The notes under the pieces were generated by a model. It was given only the letters and a program-made list of their open reading frames with translations. It made no database searches and was not told where the DNA came from. The position numbers were made by a program, and so were the translations under genes. Positions 45,545 through 55,585 of a stretch of DNA of 64,000 bases are shown piece by piece. This stretch comes from Pedobacter sp. ISL-64. Lineage in GTDB: Bacteria; Bacteroidota; Bacteroidia; Sphingobacteriales; Sphingobacteriaceae. The stretch is from positions 1 through 64,000 of the forward strand of contig NZ_JAGGPU010000006.1 of NCBI RefSeq assembly GCF_018613605.1, in the 5' to 3' direction. The first letter of the stretch is position 1. Every line of letters begins with the position of its first letter.

Positions 45545-46876
45545 ATGTTAAACCGTAGAAATTTCCTCAACTACGCTGCAACTGCAGTAGGAACCACTGC
45601 CCTGCTTTCTGCTTTAGACAATCCTGCCTATGCCCTTTTCAGTAAGACTATTGGCGCAAACGACCAAATCAATATTGGTGTAATAGGAATCAAAGGCATG
45701 GGATGGTCCGACCTCAAAGCGGCCCTCAAAGTACCGGGCGTAAACCTGATCGCCCTGTGCGACAGTGATGCCAATGTGCTTGATGAAAGGATGGCCGAAT
45801 TAAAGTCGATGAATGTTGACGCCGCAAAAGTTAAAAGATATAAAGATTACCGTGCACTGCTCGATAATAAAGACGTCGACGCCGTAATTATCGGGACACC
45901 CGATCACTGGCATGCCCTGATGATGATCCATGCAGTACAGGCAGGTAAAGATGTATATGTCGAAAAGCCGGTCGGCAACTCTATTGTCGAATGCAGTACC
46001 ATGGTTAAAGCGCAGGAAAAATACAATAAGGTTGTGCAGGCAGGTCAATGGCAGCGCAGTCAGCAACATTTTAAAGATGTTGTCGATTTCGTAAAGAGTG
46101 GCCAGTTAGGAAATATCAGAACGGTAAAAGTATGGTGTTATCAGGGCTGGATGAAACCTGCACCCATAGTGCCTGATACCCTACCCCCTGCAGGCGTTGA
46201 TTATGCCATGTGGCTTGGGCCGGCTAATAAAAGAGCATTCAATGCCAGCAGATATCACTTCAATTTCCGCTGGTTCTGGGATTATGCCGGTGGGTTAATG
46301 ACCGACTGGGGCGTGCATTTATTGGATTATGGTCTGCTGGGTATGAATTCACCAGTACCAAAAACCATATCTGCATTAGGTGGCCGCTTCGCCTATCCCG
46401 ATCTGTATGAAGAAACGCCTGATACGCTGACTACCTTATATGAGTTTGACAAGTTCAATATGGTATGGGATTCTGCCATGGGTATCGATAACGGCTCTTA
46501 TAACCGCAACCATGGCATTGCCTATATCGGTAACAACGGCACGCTGATCCTCAACAGGCAAGGCTGGGAAGTCATAGAAGAAAAGGTAAGCGGCAATAAA
46601 GTGAGCAAGCCCTTTGTTAAATCTTCAGATAATGGACTGGACAATCATATGGTCAATTTCTTTAGCGTGGTTAGATCCAGAAAAAAAGAAGAACTGAACT
46701 GCTCCATACAGGATGCTGCGCATGTAGCAACCGTTGCCCAAATGGGAAATCTTGCCTTCAGAAGTGGACAAAAATTATCATGGGACAATGCTAAACACCA
46801 GTTTACAGATCAGCAGATCAACGATAAATACCTGCTGGCCCAGTATCACAACGGCTACAGCTTACCCAAAGTTTAA
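45545..46876 (+). CDS. Exported Gfo/Idh/MocA-family oxidoreductase
   Basis: A 443-residue NAD(P)-dependent oxidoreductase with a twin-arginine signal, NRRNFLNYAATAVGTTALLSA. The Rossmann part has INIGVIGIKGMGW and the EKPVGNS motif (catalytic lysine); the C-terminal alpha/beta domain includes WDYAGGLMTDWGVHLLDY. Exported members of this family often act on glycosides in the periplasm. It is 112 bases behind SusD on the same strand, probably in the same utilisation locus. The substrate is not known. Confidence 0.87.
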   Translation: MLNRRNFLNYAATAVGTTALLSALDNPAYALFSKTIGANDQINIGVIGIKGMGWSDLKAALKVPGVNLIALCDSDANVLDERMAELKSMNVDAAKVKRYKDYRALLDNKDVDAVIIGTPDHWHALMMIHAVQAGKDVYVEKPVGNSIVECSTMVKAQEKYNKVVQAGQWQRSQQHFKDVVDFVKSGQLGNIRTVKVWCYQGWMKPAPIVPDTLPPAGVDYAMWLGPANKRAFNASRYHFNFRWFWDYAGGLMTDWGVHLLDYGLLGMNSPVPKTISALGGRFAYPDLYEETPDTLTTLYEFDKFNMVWDSAMGIDNGSYNRNHGIAYIGNNGTLILNRQGWEVIEEKVSGNKVSKPFVKSSDNGLDNHMVNFFSVVRSRKKEELNCSIQDAAHVATVAQMGNLAFRSGQKLSWDNAKHQFTDQQINDKYLLAQYHNGYSLPKV

Positions 46877-46974
46877 CGTTATAGTTTAAACAGATTAGCA
46901 TGTATACATTCCTTCGGGGATCAAGATGGGAAAGACTAAACAATCAAGTTCTCTCCCATTTTTGTTTCTAGTCT

Positions 46975-48804
46975 TTACGACTGCACCTCAAACTGCAAGC
47001 CGCTCAAATACTTGTACAAACCCTGTTCACTGCTGATGAGTTCCTGATGGGTACCCGATTCAATAATCTGTCCCTTTTCCATTACAAGAATCCTGTCTGC
47101 TTCACGAATGGTGGATAAACGGTGCGCGATAATGATAGAGGTACGGCCGCTCATTAATTCTTCCAGGGCCTCTTGTACCAAACGTTCCGATTCAGAGTCG
47201 AGTGAAGAAGTGGCTTCATCCAAAATTAATATAGAGGGGTTTTTTAACAGCGCCCGGGCAATGGCAATGCGCTGACGTTGTCCGCCTGATAGTTTTACCC
47301 CGCGCTCTCCAACTATTGTTTCGTAACTTTCCGGAAATGTGCTGATAAAATCATGTGCATTTGCCCGTTTAGCGGCCTGTATAATTTCTGCTTTTGTAGC
47401 CGTTAACTTGCCGTAAGCAATGTTTTCTAATATCGTTCCGCCAAATAACATTACATCCTGTGGCACAATGGCGATCTGGTTCCTGATATCCGTAAGCGAA
47501 TAGGCGGAGGCTGGTTTGCCATCGAACAGGATTTCGCCACTTTGCGGATGGTAAAACTGCAATATCAATCCTGCTGTGGTTGATTTGCCCGAGCCACTCG
47601 GACCTACTATGGCTATTTTTTGTCCGGCTTTGGCCTCAAAAGAGACCTGGTTTAATACTGCTACTTCCGGCCGTGAAGGATAGGCAAAATTGACATGGTT
47701 AAAAGCGAGATTCCCTACTATTTTTTGGTTCGTCACCTGATCCTTTTCGTTGATGAAAACAGCTTCGCCCTGCTCTCCCAATATTTCCAGTACCCTTTCG
47801 CTGGCCCCAACAGCCTTTTGCAGGTTGGCAAAAAGTTCGGGAAAACTGCCCAGCGAACTGCCGAGGAACATCGCATATAATGAAAACTTTAAAAGTTCGC
47901 CAAAGGTTATTTCATGCTGACTGACCAGCACACAGCCATAGCCGATTACCGCCAGTACACCGCCAAAAACGCACAGCACTATAAAGGAAACAAACATGCC
48001 TCTAAATTTTGCGCCTTTGATGGCAATATCCGCTACCTCGCGGATGGTGTTCCGGTAACGCGTGGCCTCGAATGCCTCGTTTACGAATGCTTTTACATTG
48101 GCAATGCCCGATAAGGTTTCTTCAACTATACTGTTTGATTCTGCCATTTTATCCTGCGCCTGGCGCGAAATCTTTTTGATAAAACGGCCAAACAGCACCG
48201 CAAATACAATCATCACAGGTAAGACCAAAAGCAGGGCAAAAACCAGCTTTTTCGATATAATGGCCATAAAAACGACACCGCCAACAAACAGCACAAGCTG
48301 CCGCAACATCTCCGCAATGGTGGTGGTTAAAGTGTCCTGAACCTGTGAAAGGTCGGCCGAGATCCTGCTGTTCAGTTCGCCTACCCTACGGTTGGAGAAG
48401 AAATTCATCGGCAGGGTGATCAACTTGAAATAAGTATCACGCCTGATGTCGGCCAGGGAGTGCTCCGCTACATTAACAAACCATAATATTCTAAAATAAG
48501 ACACTATCGCCTGCAAGGCCAATACTGCAAAAGCTAACATTAAAATACCCTGAATGGTGCCTGGCAGGTAACTGTTGGTGTGCTTGCCCTGTGCCGTATC
48601 AATTAAGGCGCCGATAAAAGATGGAAAGGCCAGCCCGACCAAACTGGACAAGAATAGAAAAAACAGCGCAGCAATAAATTTACCACGATAGGGTTTTAAA
48701 TAAGTAAGTAAACGGGCAACATTACCCAAACTTTCTCTTGTTATTTTTGCTTTTGCTAATTCAACGCCCGGCGCATTTCCGCTGTTTAACTGTTTTCTTG
48801 CCAT
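46975..48804 (-). CDS. MsbA-like ABC exporter (fused permease-ATPase)
   Basis: A 609-residue half-transporter. Six membrane helices (about 40-330) are followed by an ATPase with Walker A GPSGSGKSTTAG, signature LSGGQRQRIAIARA, Walker B ILILDEATSSLDSE and a His switch IIAHRLSTI. It works as a homodimer in lipid, peptide or drug export. It is convergent with the oxidoreductase gene and divergent from the lipoprotein pair. Substrate cannot be inferred. Confidence 0.9.
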   Translation of the reverse strand: MARKQLNSGNAPGVELAKAKITRESLGNVARLLTYLKPYRGKFIAALFFLFLSSLVGLAFPSFIGALIDTAQGKHTNSYLPGTIQGILMLAFAVLALQAIVSYFRILWFVNVAEHSLADIRRDTYFKLITLPMNFFSNRRVGELNSRISADLSQVQDTLTTTIAEMLRQLVLFVGGVVFMAIISKKLVFALLLVLPVMIVFAVLFGRFIKKISRQAQDKMAESNSIVEETLSGIANVKAFVNEAFEATRYRNTIREVADIAIKGAKFRGMFVSFIVLCVFGGVLAVIGYGCVLVSQHEITFGELLKFSLYAMFLGSSLGSFPELFANLQKAVGASERVLEILGEQGEAVFINEKDQVTNQKIVGNLAFNHVNFAYPSRPEVAVLNQVSFEAKAGQKIAIVGPSGSGKSTTAGLILQFYHPQSGEILFDGKPASAYSLTDIRNQIAIVPQDVMLFGGTILENIAYGKLTATKAEIIQAAKRANAHDFISTFPESYETIVGERGVKLSGGQRQRIAIARALLKNPSILILDEATSSLDSESERLVQEALEELMSGRTSIIIAHRLSTIREADRILVMEKGQIIESGTHQELISSEQGLYKYLSGLQFEVQS

Positions 48805-49163
48805 TATTTTTATGTTGATCCTTGGGATATATTTCCTTTTTTAATGCCTATTGTAACACCAAACAGGATTGTGATAGTGAAGACGGTTCAGCATCAAAAA
48901 TACTTTAAATATCTTTAGCTATTGAAGCAGGTTAGTCTGCTTGTTTACGCTGGTGGGGGACAATGCTTAAGTTTGTGATCCGGTTTTTTCAACTTACATC
49001 AGGATATTGCGGCATTTCGTTTAAATTGGGGCATTTCATCTTGATGCGATTTTCTAACTCAACTGATTATCAAATTACTATTTATTTTGTCTTTTAACTA
49101 AGTAAAAATATTCAATAAGTGCTCAATTATTATTCTATATTTGCGCCCAAAATAAATATGTAT
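48805..49163. promoter_or_regulatory. Divergent intergenic region with a promoter for the lipoprotein pair
   Basis: About 360 bases. TATATTTG at 49136-49143 is a good -7 box 20 bases before the lipoprotein start at 49164; a matching TTTG at the right distance was not found. The rest holds no gene. Confidence 0.5.
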
Positions 49164-49847
49164 ATGAAATCAAAATTAACACTCTTAATTCTTCTTGTTG
49201 CAGTTTTTATCTCCTGCAAAAAAACCACCAATGTTGATGTTAAACTTTCTACCAGCGGAAAACTGACCTACAGGTTAACTGACGATGCGGGAAAGGGATT
49301 GGCAAATGTGAAAGTATCTTTATTCGACCGCACGGATACTTACTATTCGAACACTAACATCCTGTTAGAAACCCGTTTAACAGATCCGAACGGTTTGGCC
49401 GACTTCGGAGACCTTAATCCAAGCAATTACCTGCTTGTGGCCGATTCTGCAAAGGTTAATAATGTAGCTTATATGGTTCAGGAGTATGTTCAGGTGCTTA
49501 CTGGTGCAGTTAAAGCGAAAGAAACAAAAGTGACAGATTATTCCGGAACATTTGCATTAACAGTGAGATCTTACAATAATAATCAACCTTTAAAAAATAT
49601 AGGGGTGATTATAATTCCGTCGAATAAATTCAATTACTCGTCAACTACCGCTACCAATTTAAAAGTTGCCGATTTTGCGGGCGTGACCAACGATGCCGGT
49701 TTGATCACTTTCAAAATTCCTTCAAACAAGCAATACGCAGTATACCTTTATAATACGGTTACCAATGCCTCTTACAATTATAATAATAGCGTTTCGGTAC
49801 AAAAAGATGCTACGGTTAACTATTTAATGAATATCTATCAACCATAG
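49164..49847 (+). CDS. Secreted lipoprotein with Ig-like regions, first of a paralog pair
   Basis: A 227-residue lipoprotein. I start it at the ATG at 49164 (MKSKLTLLILLVAVFISCKK, lipobox FISC); in-frame starts at 49119 and 49158 are also possible. After the lipid site come SGKLTYRLTDDAGKGLANVKVSLFD and a second domain, which read as two carboxypeptidase-regulatory or prealbumin-like beta folds. The next gene encodes a clear paralog, 35 bases away. Function is unknown; a surface adhesion or scaffold role is possible. Confidence 0.7.
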   Translation: MKSKLTLLILLVAVFISCKKTTNVDVKLSTSGKLTYRLTDDAGKGLANVKVSLFDRTDTYYSNTNILLETRLTDPNGLADFGDLNPSNYLLVADSAKVNNVAYMVQEYVQVLTGAVKAKETKVTDYSGTFALTVRSYNNNQPLKNIGVIIIPSNKFNYSSTTATNLKVADFAGVTNDAGLITFKIPSNKQYAVYLYNTVTNASYNYNNSVSVQKDATVNYLMNIYQP

Positions 49848-49882
49848 TCTGATCGTAACCGAACTTATTTTATTATAATAAT

Positions 49883-50584
49883 ATGAAATGTAAAATCATG
49901 GTCCTGTTAGGGCTGTTTATTTTAGCACTCTCCTGTAAAAAGATTACCAATGTTAAGTTAGTTGATGGCGTAAATTCAGGCAAATTAAGTTATAAACTTG
50001 TAGATGATGCAGGGAAAGGCCTGGCTGGGACTAAAGTTTTGTTATACGATGCGAAGGTCGTTTTAAACACGAGTTACCCAGGTGCCAATGCTTTGATAGC
50101 TACCATCAGGACGGATCAGGACGGCGTAGCTTATTTTCCTGAGCTATTGCCTAAAAACTACCTGGTTATTTGTGATACTGCCATTGTTAACAAAGCGAGA
50201 TACCGTACTGATGAATTTGTTCAGGTTGTTGCGGATACAGAGAAAAAAAAGAGCATCAAAGTTTCTGCATTCTCCGGTACTTTAAACCTCACATTGATAT
50301 CCACCAGCGATTACAGATCTCCGTTAAAAAATGTGGGCGTGGTGGCTTACCCCGTTAACGATATTAAAATTAATTCGGGTAATGTTGCAGATGTGATTAA
50401 TTCCTCGTCCCTTAAAGGGGTGACGGATGCAAGCGGATTGGTATCCATAAAATTGCCTTCGAATATTCCTTTCGATTTTATTGTATATAACCTGACAAAC
50501 CGCAATCTTGGTTATGGATATGGTAATTATAGTGTTGCAAAAGATACTAAAATTAACACGACGCTTTATTCTTATCCATTTTAA
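49883..50584 (+). CDS. Secreted lipoprotein, second of a paralog pair
   Basis: A 233-residue lipoprotein (lipobox ALSC, MKCKIMVLLGLFILALSCKK). It shares with its neighbour SGKLSYKLVDDAGKGLAGTKVLLYD, the ...GVAYFPELLPKNYLVICDTA pattern and the FSGTLNLTL block, so the pair arose by tandem duplication. It is followed by a strong terminator at 50625-50668. Function is unknown. Confidence 0.7.
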   Translation: MKCKIMVLLGLFILALSCKKITNVKLVDGVNSGKLSYKLVDDAGKGLAGTKVLLYDAKVVLNTSYPGANALIATIRTDQDGVAYFPELLPKNYLVICDTAIVNKARYRTDEFVQVVADTEKKKSIKVSAFSGTLNLTLISTSDYRSPLKNVGVVAYPVNDIKINSGNVADVINSSSLKGVTDASGLVSIKLPSNIPFDFIVYNLTNRNLGYGYGNYSVAKDTKINTTLYSYPF

Positions 50585-50624
50585 CAATATGGTTCAGGTC
50601 AGAAATTATTTATAGGGAAAAACC

Positions 50625-50668
50625 AAGGGGCTGTTCGAAAATGATCGGGCAGCCCCCTTTTTTTTATT
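50625..50668 (+). terminator. Terminator of the lipoprotein pair
   Basis: AAGGGGCTG (50625-50633) pairs with CAGCCCCCTT (50650-50659) with one bulged C, followed by a run of nine or more T. It is a classic intrinsic terminator. Confidence 0.8.
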
Positions 50669-50719
50669 TCATTCCCGGAACATTTCAGTCAACCTGTACC
50701 TAATCCCTATCATGTCAGG

Positions 50720-51134
50720 TTAATTACTCTTAAACTTCTCTATAGCTTCGGGTGTAACTGGTGTAAAAAGGTTCGCCAGGTTACCATCGGGATCTCTTAA
50801 TAATAAAGATTGATTGCCCCATGGCATGATGGTAGGTTCTTGTACGATGGCACCTTTTAAGGAAGCGACGAGGTGATCGAAGCGTTGCTGTACATCATCA
50901 ACCCGAAATTTCAATAATCATACTGCGGTTCTGCGCAGGCTGTGCCACACCGTTACCGCCGAAAAACTGTAAAGTACGGGTGCTGCCAATAGCTAAAGTT
51001 GCGTTTTTGGTTTTCAGTTCGGCGAAATCGGGCGTGTACCTGGTGGCGGTTAAGCCTGTTACCCGTTCATAAAAATTGATAAGTGTATCTACCTGATCGA
51101 TGATAATGCGTGTCGATATTAAATTCATTGTCAA
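50720..51134 (-). pseudogene. VOC (glyoxalase-like) gene broken by a frameshift
   Basis: Two frames together spell one VOC protein. 51134-50898 encodes the N-terminal half (MNLISTRIIIDQVDTLINFYE ... SMIIEISG), and 50914-50720 the C-terminal half (FRVDDVQQRFDHLVASL ... IEKFKSN). The join falls in GAAATTT around 50905-50915. Removing one A gives SMIIEFRVDD, which matches the family. It is either a real frameshift or a base-call error in the A run. Confidence 0.75.
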
Positions 51135-51268
51135 TTGTTTTAATGATGCAGCTAAGTTATTAGGGGCTTATGACAACAGTTTGTCAGGGCTGATGATCTT
51201 TTTCTTTTTCCTGTAAATATTCCTGAAGACGAACACCATATGAACGAAACGGATGTGGTAGAGGATAC

Positions 51269-51841
51269 CTACAGCTTTATCGGTGAGCTAACCGCTGTCA
51301 GGCTCACGCCATTATCTTTAAGGTAGTGTAGCTGTGTTAATCCCGTTTCAAATGTATTTGTTGCTACCAGCTTAAGTGTTTGCTCAAGTCTCCCGCCTTT
51401 AAAAAGTCTGGTACCATTACCCAATAAAACCGGAACAACAGAAATTATAAACTCGTCTATTAAATTATGCTTTAATAATTCATTTATTACTTCGGCACCG
51501 CCGTCACAATAGATATTCTTTCCGTTTTCGAATTTTAGTCTTTTAGCCAGTTCGATCAAATCTCCTGTATAAAAAATGGTTCTACCTGTATTTGGTCTCT
51601 CCGTTCTTGTTATGACATAAACATCCCGTTGTCCATTGTCGTAATGACATGAACCGATATTTTTAAGCACATAATCGTAGGTTTTCCTCCCAACAATTAA
51701 AGTATCGATTGTCTCGGTAAATTTGCTATAGCCATAGTCTTCGCCTTCTTTTTCTACAAGTTTTAAGAAACTGAGGTCATCATTGGGTTTTGCAATGTAT
51801 CCGTCTAAACTCATTGCAATGAAAAGTGATATTTTACGCAT
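51269..51841 (-). CDS. Dihydrofolate reductase-like (RibD C-terminal domain) protein
   Basis: A 190-residue protein of the RibD-C/DHFR superfamily. Marks are the start RKISLFIAMSLDGYIA, TLIVGRKTYDYVL, an NADPH-binding NIYCDGGAEVINELLKHNLIDEF, and VPVLLGNGTRLF. Such stand-alone proteins are common in Bacteroidetes, and most lack a known substrate. The gene is 73 bases downstream of the AraC gene on the same strand and may be its target. Confidence 0.82.
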   Translation of the reverse strand: MRKISLFIAMSLDGYIAKPNDDLSFLKLVEKEGEDYGYSKFTETIDTLIVGRKTYDYVLKNIGSCHYDNGQRDVYVITRTERPNTGRTIFYTGDLIELAKRLKFENGKNIYCDGGAEVINELLKHNLIDEFIISVVPVLLGNGTRLFKGGRLEQTLKLVATNTFETGLTQLHYLKDNGVSLTAVSSPIKL

Positions 51842-51914
51842 TTGTCTTAAATTTTAATATTTCTACAAAATTAGTTTTAGACAAACACTCGTACTTTGGA
51901 AAAATACGACAAAA

Positions 51915-52649
51915 TTAAATTTGAGAGGGGGCCATGCCAGTGTTCTTTTTTATATCATTAGTGAGATGCGAATGATCATAATAGCCACATTCAACTGCAA
52001 TATCCAATAAACTCCGATTTTCACATGAATTTCTAATTATTCTTAATGCATTTTGAAAACGAATAATATTACAATAATGCTTCGGTGATAACCCAATGTA
52101 CTTCTTAAAGCTCCGTTCTAATTGTCTCACCGTTATGAAATGACGTTTTGATAGGTCATAGACGTTAATTTGTCCGCTTGCAGACTGTATATCATTGATG
52201 ATCGCCTGTAATTGGTGGTTTTTTCTTTTTATTCTATCCGAAAAAAATTGGTTAAGGTAATCATTTGGATTACGAAGGATTTTATCAATTTTAAATGAAT
52301 TAGATTTTTCAAACTCAACAGTGTCGTTGGTTAAAATATCCTGTGAGGTATTTTCATAGAAATTAGTGAAATTTGCAGGTTTGAAACACACGCCTAATAA
52401 ATAGGTATCACTATCAATAAAACTGTCTTTGAACGAAGTCATTGCGCCAACCACATAGGTTTTTCCAAATTCCATAGAAAGTAAACCGTTGTCAGTTAAA
52501 CAATTATTTCCCAAATTCATCACTACACCTGCACAACCATCAGGAAAGACCCGCTCCCATTGTCCGCCCAATTCATCTCCCTTCAATTCCCAATAAAAAT
52601 CAATGAAAGGTTCTAATTCTTTATGAGGTTTAGTTTTTTTGTACTCCAT
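51915..52649 (-). CDS. AraC-family transcription regulator
   Basis: A 244-residue regulator with an N-terminal DUF6597-like region (ELEPFIDFYWELKGD, FPDGCAGVVMNLG) and a C-terminal AraC domain (about 155-240: FITVRQLERSFKKYIGLSPKHY, VECGYYDHSHLTNDIKKNTG). It shares the architecture of the regulator at 31945-32748. The adjacent RibD-like gene is a possible target. The ligand is unknown. Confidence 0.83.
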   Translation of the reverse strand: MEYKKTKPHKELEPFIDFYWELKGDELGGQWERVFPDGCAGVVMNLGNNCLTDNGLLSMEFGKTYVVGAMTSFKDSFIDSDTYLLGVCFKPANFTNFYENTSQDILTNDTVEFEKSNSFKIDKILRNPNDYLNQFFSDRIKRKNHQLQAIINDIQSASGQINVYDLSKRHFITVRQLERSFKKYIGLSPKHYCNIIRFQNALRIIRNSCENRSLLDIAVECGYYDHSHLTNDIKKNTGMAPSQI

Positions 52650-53394
52650 TCTTATTATAACTTAATTAGCCTGGTAGTTACTATCCAACCAATATCTAAT
52701 CATTGAAGTTCTTATAACAAAGATAAAAATTTAAAAATAAGCACCTCATCACTTCATAAAAACGGGAAATTAATAAAAAGATATACTTGATTACTGGTGC
52801 TTTTCCAATTTCATTATTATGCCTATGCACTTTGATCTGTTCTGCTGACAGCTCTACCGAATTTACGTAATTGAATCTGTCCTTAGTATTTTAATCAGCT
52901 CCTTTGCCAGGGCTGCTCCGACACAGCTATAGACCAACAATACCCGAAGATAACTTTCTCTTTACCTTTTATTGAGCTATTGTAAACCCGCCAATCTAAA
53001 GCGACCTAAATCTTTGCCCTACCTGATCTACAACAGGGCTATAACTCAACCAAAGCAAGTGCAAAGCCATGTGCAGGCAGGTACACAGCAGACCTGGCCG
53101 GAAGGTGGCCTAAACGTGGGGTGAATGTGGTGTGAAGGTGGATTTTGGGGTGTTTTTTTTTGGGGATTTTTAATCAGGTGGATTGATTTGGGTTATCATC
53201 CATTTTGGTTATCCTAATATACTAAAATTATGATTGTCTGAATGGAATGATCAAAATTAATAGACAAACAGGATCTTGTTTTTTTATAAAAGAGGAATGC
53301 TATTTTTTGCTTGCGCAAAACGCTTTGCGTAAAGTGCCGAAATCGCTCATGTAAGGCAAAATATAGTTTTACTTATTTTTTTATGCGCTTGAAA
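52650..53394. other. Gene-free stretch
   Basis: About 745 bases with no supported gene, RNA or strong hairpin. A G-rich TGAATGTGGTGTGAAGGTGG segment and T runs near 53150 are visible but carry no clear meaning. The region separates two minus-strand operons. Confidence 0.5.
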
Positions 53395-54465
53395 TTATGC
53401 CCAGGCCCTTCTTAAAAAACGTAACCAGTTGCCATGCATCAGGTTCTCCACATCGGGATCGGTATAGCCCCTCTTCTTAAATAAAGCCGGTATTTTTTGT
53501 AAGTCTGCAATGGTTTCCAGATCATAAGGGCTTTGTTCTTTTCCAAAAGCACCATCCAAATCAGAACCGATTCCGACATGATCGGTATTTCCGGCCAGCT
53601 GGCAAATATGGTCAACATGGTCGATCATCACATCCAGGTTACAGTTCATTGCTTCTGGTTTGGAGATACCCCGCTGCCAACGGGGAACCATCATCCAAGC
53701 ATCCAGCGCGCCACCAATTACGGCGCCTCTTTTGATCAGTTCTTTTATCTGCTCATCACTGTACTGGCGGTTATGGTTCACCAGGCTCCGGCAGTTGTTA
53801 TGCGATGCCCAGATAGGACCACCGAAGCGGCTCAATGCATCCCAAAAACTGTCATCGCAAAGGTGTGTGGCATCGAGAATCACATTTAGCCGCTCCATTT
53901 CTTTCAATAATTCGCGACCAATTGCAGTCATTTTGCCTGTTGCATTGGTACCCTGTGCATAACGTCCGGGTCCGTAATGCGCCGGACCAACGGCCCTCAG
54001 GCCATTTTGCCAGGCTTTTTCTAAATGGCCAACCGTTACAAGAGAATCAGCCCCTTCCAAACTCAAAATATAACCCACAGGCTTTTTATCGTTAACACGT
54101 CCATCATTCCACAATTCGAGGTGTTGCTCGAGGCTTTCCAGATTGTTCACCTGGAACATTTCACCAGCATCTTCCATCGCTTTATACCAGGCCAGCTGAC
54201 CCTGCGTTTGCGCCCAGGCTTGTTCAGGCGAATGCCAGCCCGGTAAGTGATTATCAGGAGCAACATAACGGGCAATCTGCGTTGCAACGACCAAACCGAC
54301 ATTACCCTTACGCAATTCGGGGAGTGAAACTGTTCCATGACTGCGATCGGGTTTATCTGTTAATCCGACTTCCCTTTCATTGATATCGGCAATATTTTTG
54401 GTCAAATCGCGATTCCACTCCAGGGCATTCATACTTAAATCTAAATGGGCATCTATGATAAACAT
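53395..54465 (-). CDS. M19 membrane dipeptidase
   Basis: A 356-residue zinc peptidase of family M19 (renal dipeptidase). Metal and active-site features are HLDLS at the N-terminus (HxD), DATHLCDDSF, WASHNNCRSL and GIGSDLDGAFG. Family members cut dipeptides with a C-terminal D-amino acid. It is last in an operon with a D-TA-type enzyme, RidA and a GntP permease, which fits release of D-amino acids for use. The product starts 8 bases after the D-TA gene. No signal peptide is seen. Confidence 0.87.
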   Translation of the reverse strand: MFIIDAHLDLSMNALEWNRDLTKNIADINEREVGLTDKPDRSHGTVSLPELRKGNVGLVVATQIARYVAPDNHLPGWHSPEQAWAQTQGQLAWYKAMEDAGEMFQVNNLESLEQHLELWNDGRVNDKKPVGYILSLEGADSLVTVGHLEKAWQNGLRAVGPAHYGPGRYAQGTNATGKMTAIGRELLKEMERLNVILDATHLCDDSFWDALSRFGGPIWASHNNCRSLVNHNRQYSDEQIKELIKRGAVIGGALDAWMMVPRWQRGISKPEAMNCNLDVMIDHVDHICQLAGNTDHVGIGSDLDGAFGKEQSPYDLETIADLQKIPALFKKRGYTDPDVENLMHGNWLRFLRRAWA

Positions 54466-54473
54466 GGCTATTA

Positions 54474-55583
54474 TTAAATGGTGATTTTTCTTTTCCTGGA
54501 GATGATATCCCAGTATTTTAGTGATTGATCAGCGCCCAAACAGAGTGCTTTTTCGTGCAGGGCAACTGTGGGGCAAATGTGATAGGGCAAACCATAAAGC
54601 ATGTCGCCCACTTTGTAATTGCCAGGATTTTCTGCTTTTAAAACCAAATGTTCTTCGCTCTGACTTTGAACTTCGAGCTGAGGCGCATTCAGGAAGAATA
54701 CCCGGTTTTTCAAGTCCTTTTCGGCAGCAACGGCTTTATGCCCTAAATCTGTACAGATTAAATCTTCGGTAGGCTTAGATACGATGCGGCTGATCACGAG
54801 TGCTGCGGTATTAAATTGTTGTTCGGCAAAAGCATCCTGGTAGCTTTTGTCCCATAAAATAAAAGTGCCGGGGCTACAGTCAAAATCTGTATGCCTGGCA
54901 AATACCGGAAAAGTTGGTGTTCCACCAGCGATAACCGCTAAATCCTCAATTCCTAAAGCTGCTAAAGTCTCTTTTAAATGATGAAGCTGAGCAATAATAG
55001 GTTCTGCTTTTTGGTAGCGAACATCAATGGATGAATCATGAATGTGGCCATCATAAGCATGTAAGCCTTTTATACTGATGTGAGGAAGGTTAAGTAATCC
55101 CTTAATTAAACCGTGGGCAAGTTCAGGCAAAATTCCTGTCCTGTTCATGCCAACGTTTAAGTCTATAAAAATATCAGCAACTTTATTTTCCGAAACCGCT
55201 TTCTTGGAGATTGCCCTGGCTGTTTCAATATTATCAAGCAAACAGCTGAAACTGGTACCTGAGTATTTAGCTATAAGTTTAAAGAAACGATTAATGTTTT
55301 CGCCAACCGGCTGGTAGGCCAATAAAACATCCTTTGCTTTAGCTAAGCCAAGCATTTCAGCTTCGGCGATGGTTGCGCATTTGAATTTATGAATACCGGC
55401 ATCGATTAGCATATTGGTAATTTCCAAACATTTATGCGTTTTAACATGCGGCCGAAGTCTGCCGACATCATTAATCATACCTTTCAGTATGCCAATGTTT
55501 TCTCTGATTCTTGATTCGTAAAAAACAAGAGCGGGTGTTTCCAGCGCGTCCTCATTTGGGATGATGTACCATTCTTGCTGCAT
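54474..55583 (-). CDS. D-TA-family PLP enzyme (D-serine dehydratase/D-threonine aldolase type)
   Basis: A 369-residue fold-type III PLP protein. The PLP lysine is probably K48 (RPHVKTHKC). The zinc pair is H335-x-C337 (YHICPTVALH), as in eukaryote-type D-serine dehydratase and D-threonine aldolases. The alanine-racemase-like barrel spans about 20-240. Neighbours are RidA (2 bases upstream), which removes the 2-aminoacrylate made by serine dehydration, and a GntP permease of the type that includes the D-serine carrier DsdX. D-serine or D-threonine breakdown is the best fit. Confidence 0.83.
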   Translation of the reverse strand: MQQEWYIIPNEDALETPALVFYESRIRENIGILKGMINDVGRLRPHVKTHKCLEITNMLIDAGIHKFKCATIAEAEMLGLAKAKDVLLAYQPVGENINRFFKLIAKYSGTSFSCLLDNIETARAISKKAVSENKVADIFIDLNVGMNRTGILPELAHGLIKGLLNLPHISIKGLHAYDGHIHDSSIDVRYQKAEPIIAQLHHLKETLAALGIEDLAVIAGGTPTFPVFARHTDFDCSPGTFILWDKSYQDAFAEQQFNTAALVISRIVSKPTEDLICTDLGHKAVAAEKDLKNRVFFLNAPQLEVQSQSEEHLVLKAENPGNYKVGDMLYGLPYHICPTVALHEKALCLGADQSLKYWDIISRKRKITI

Positions 55584-55585
55584 AA

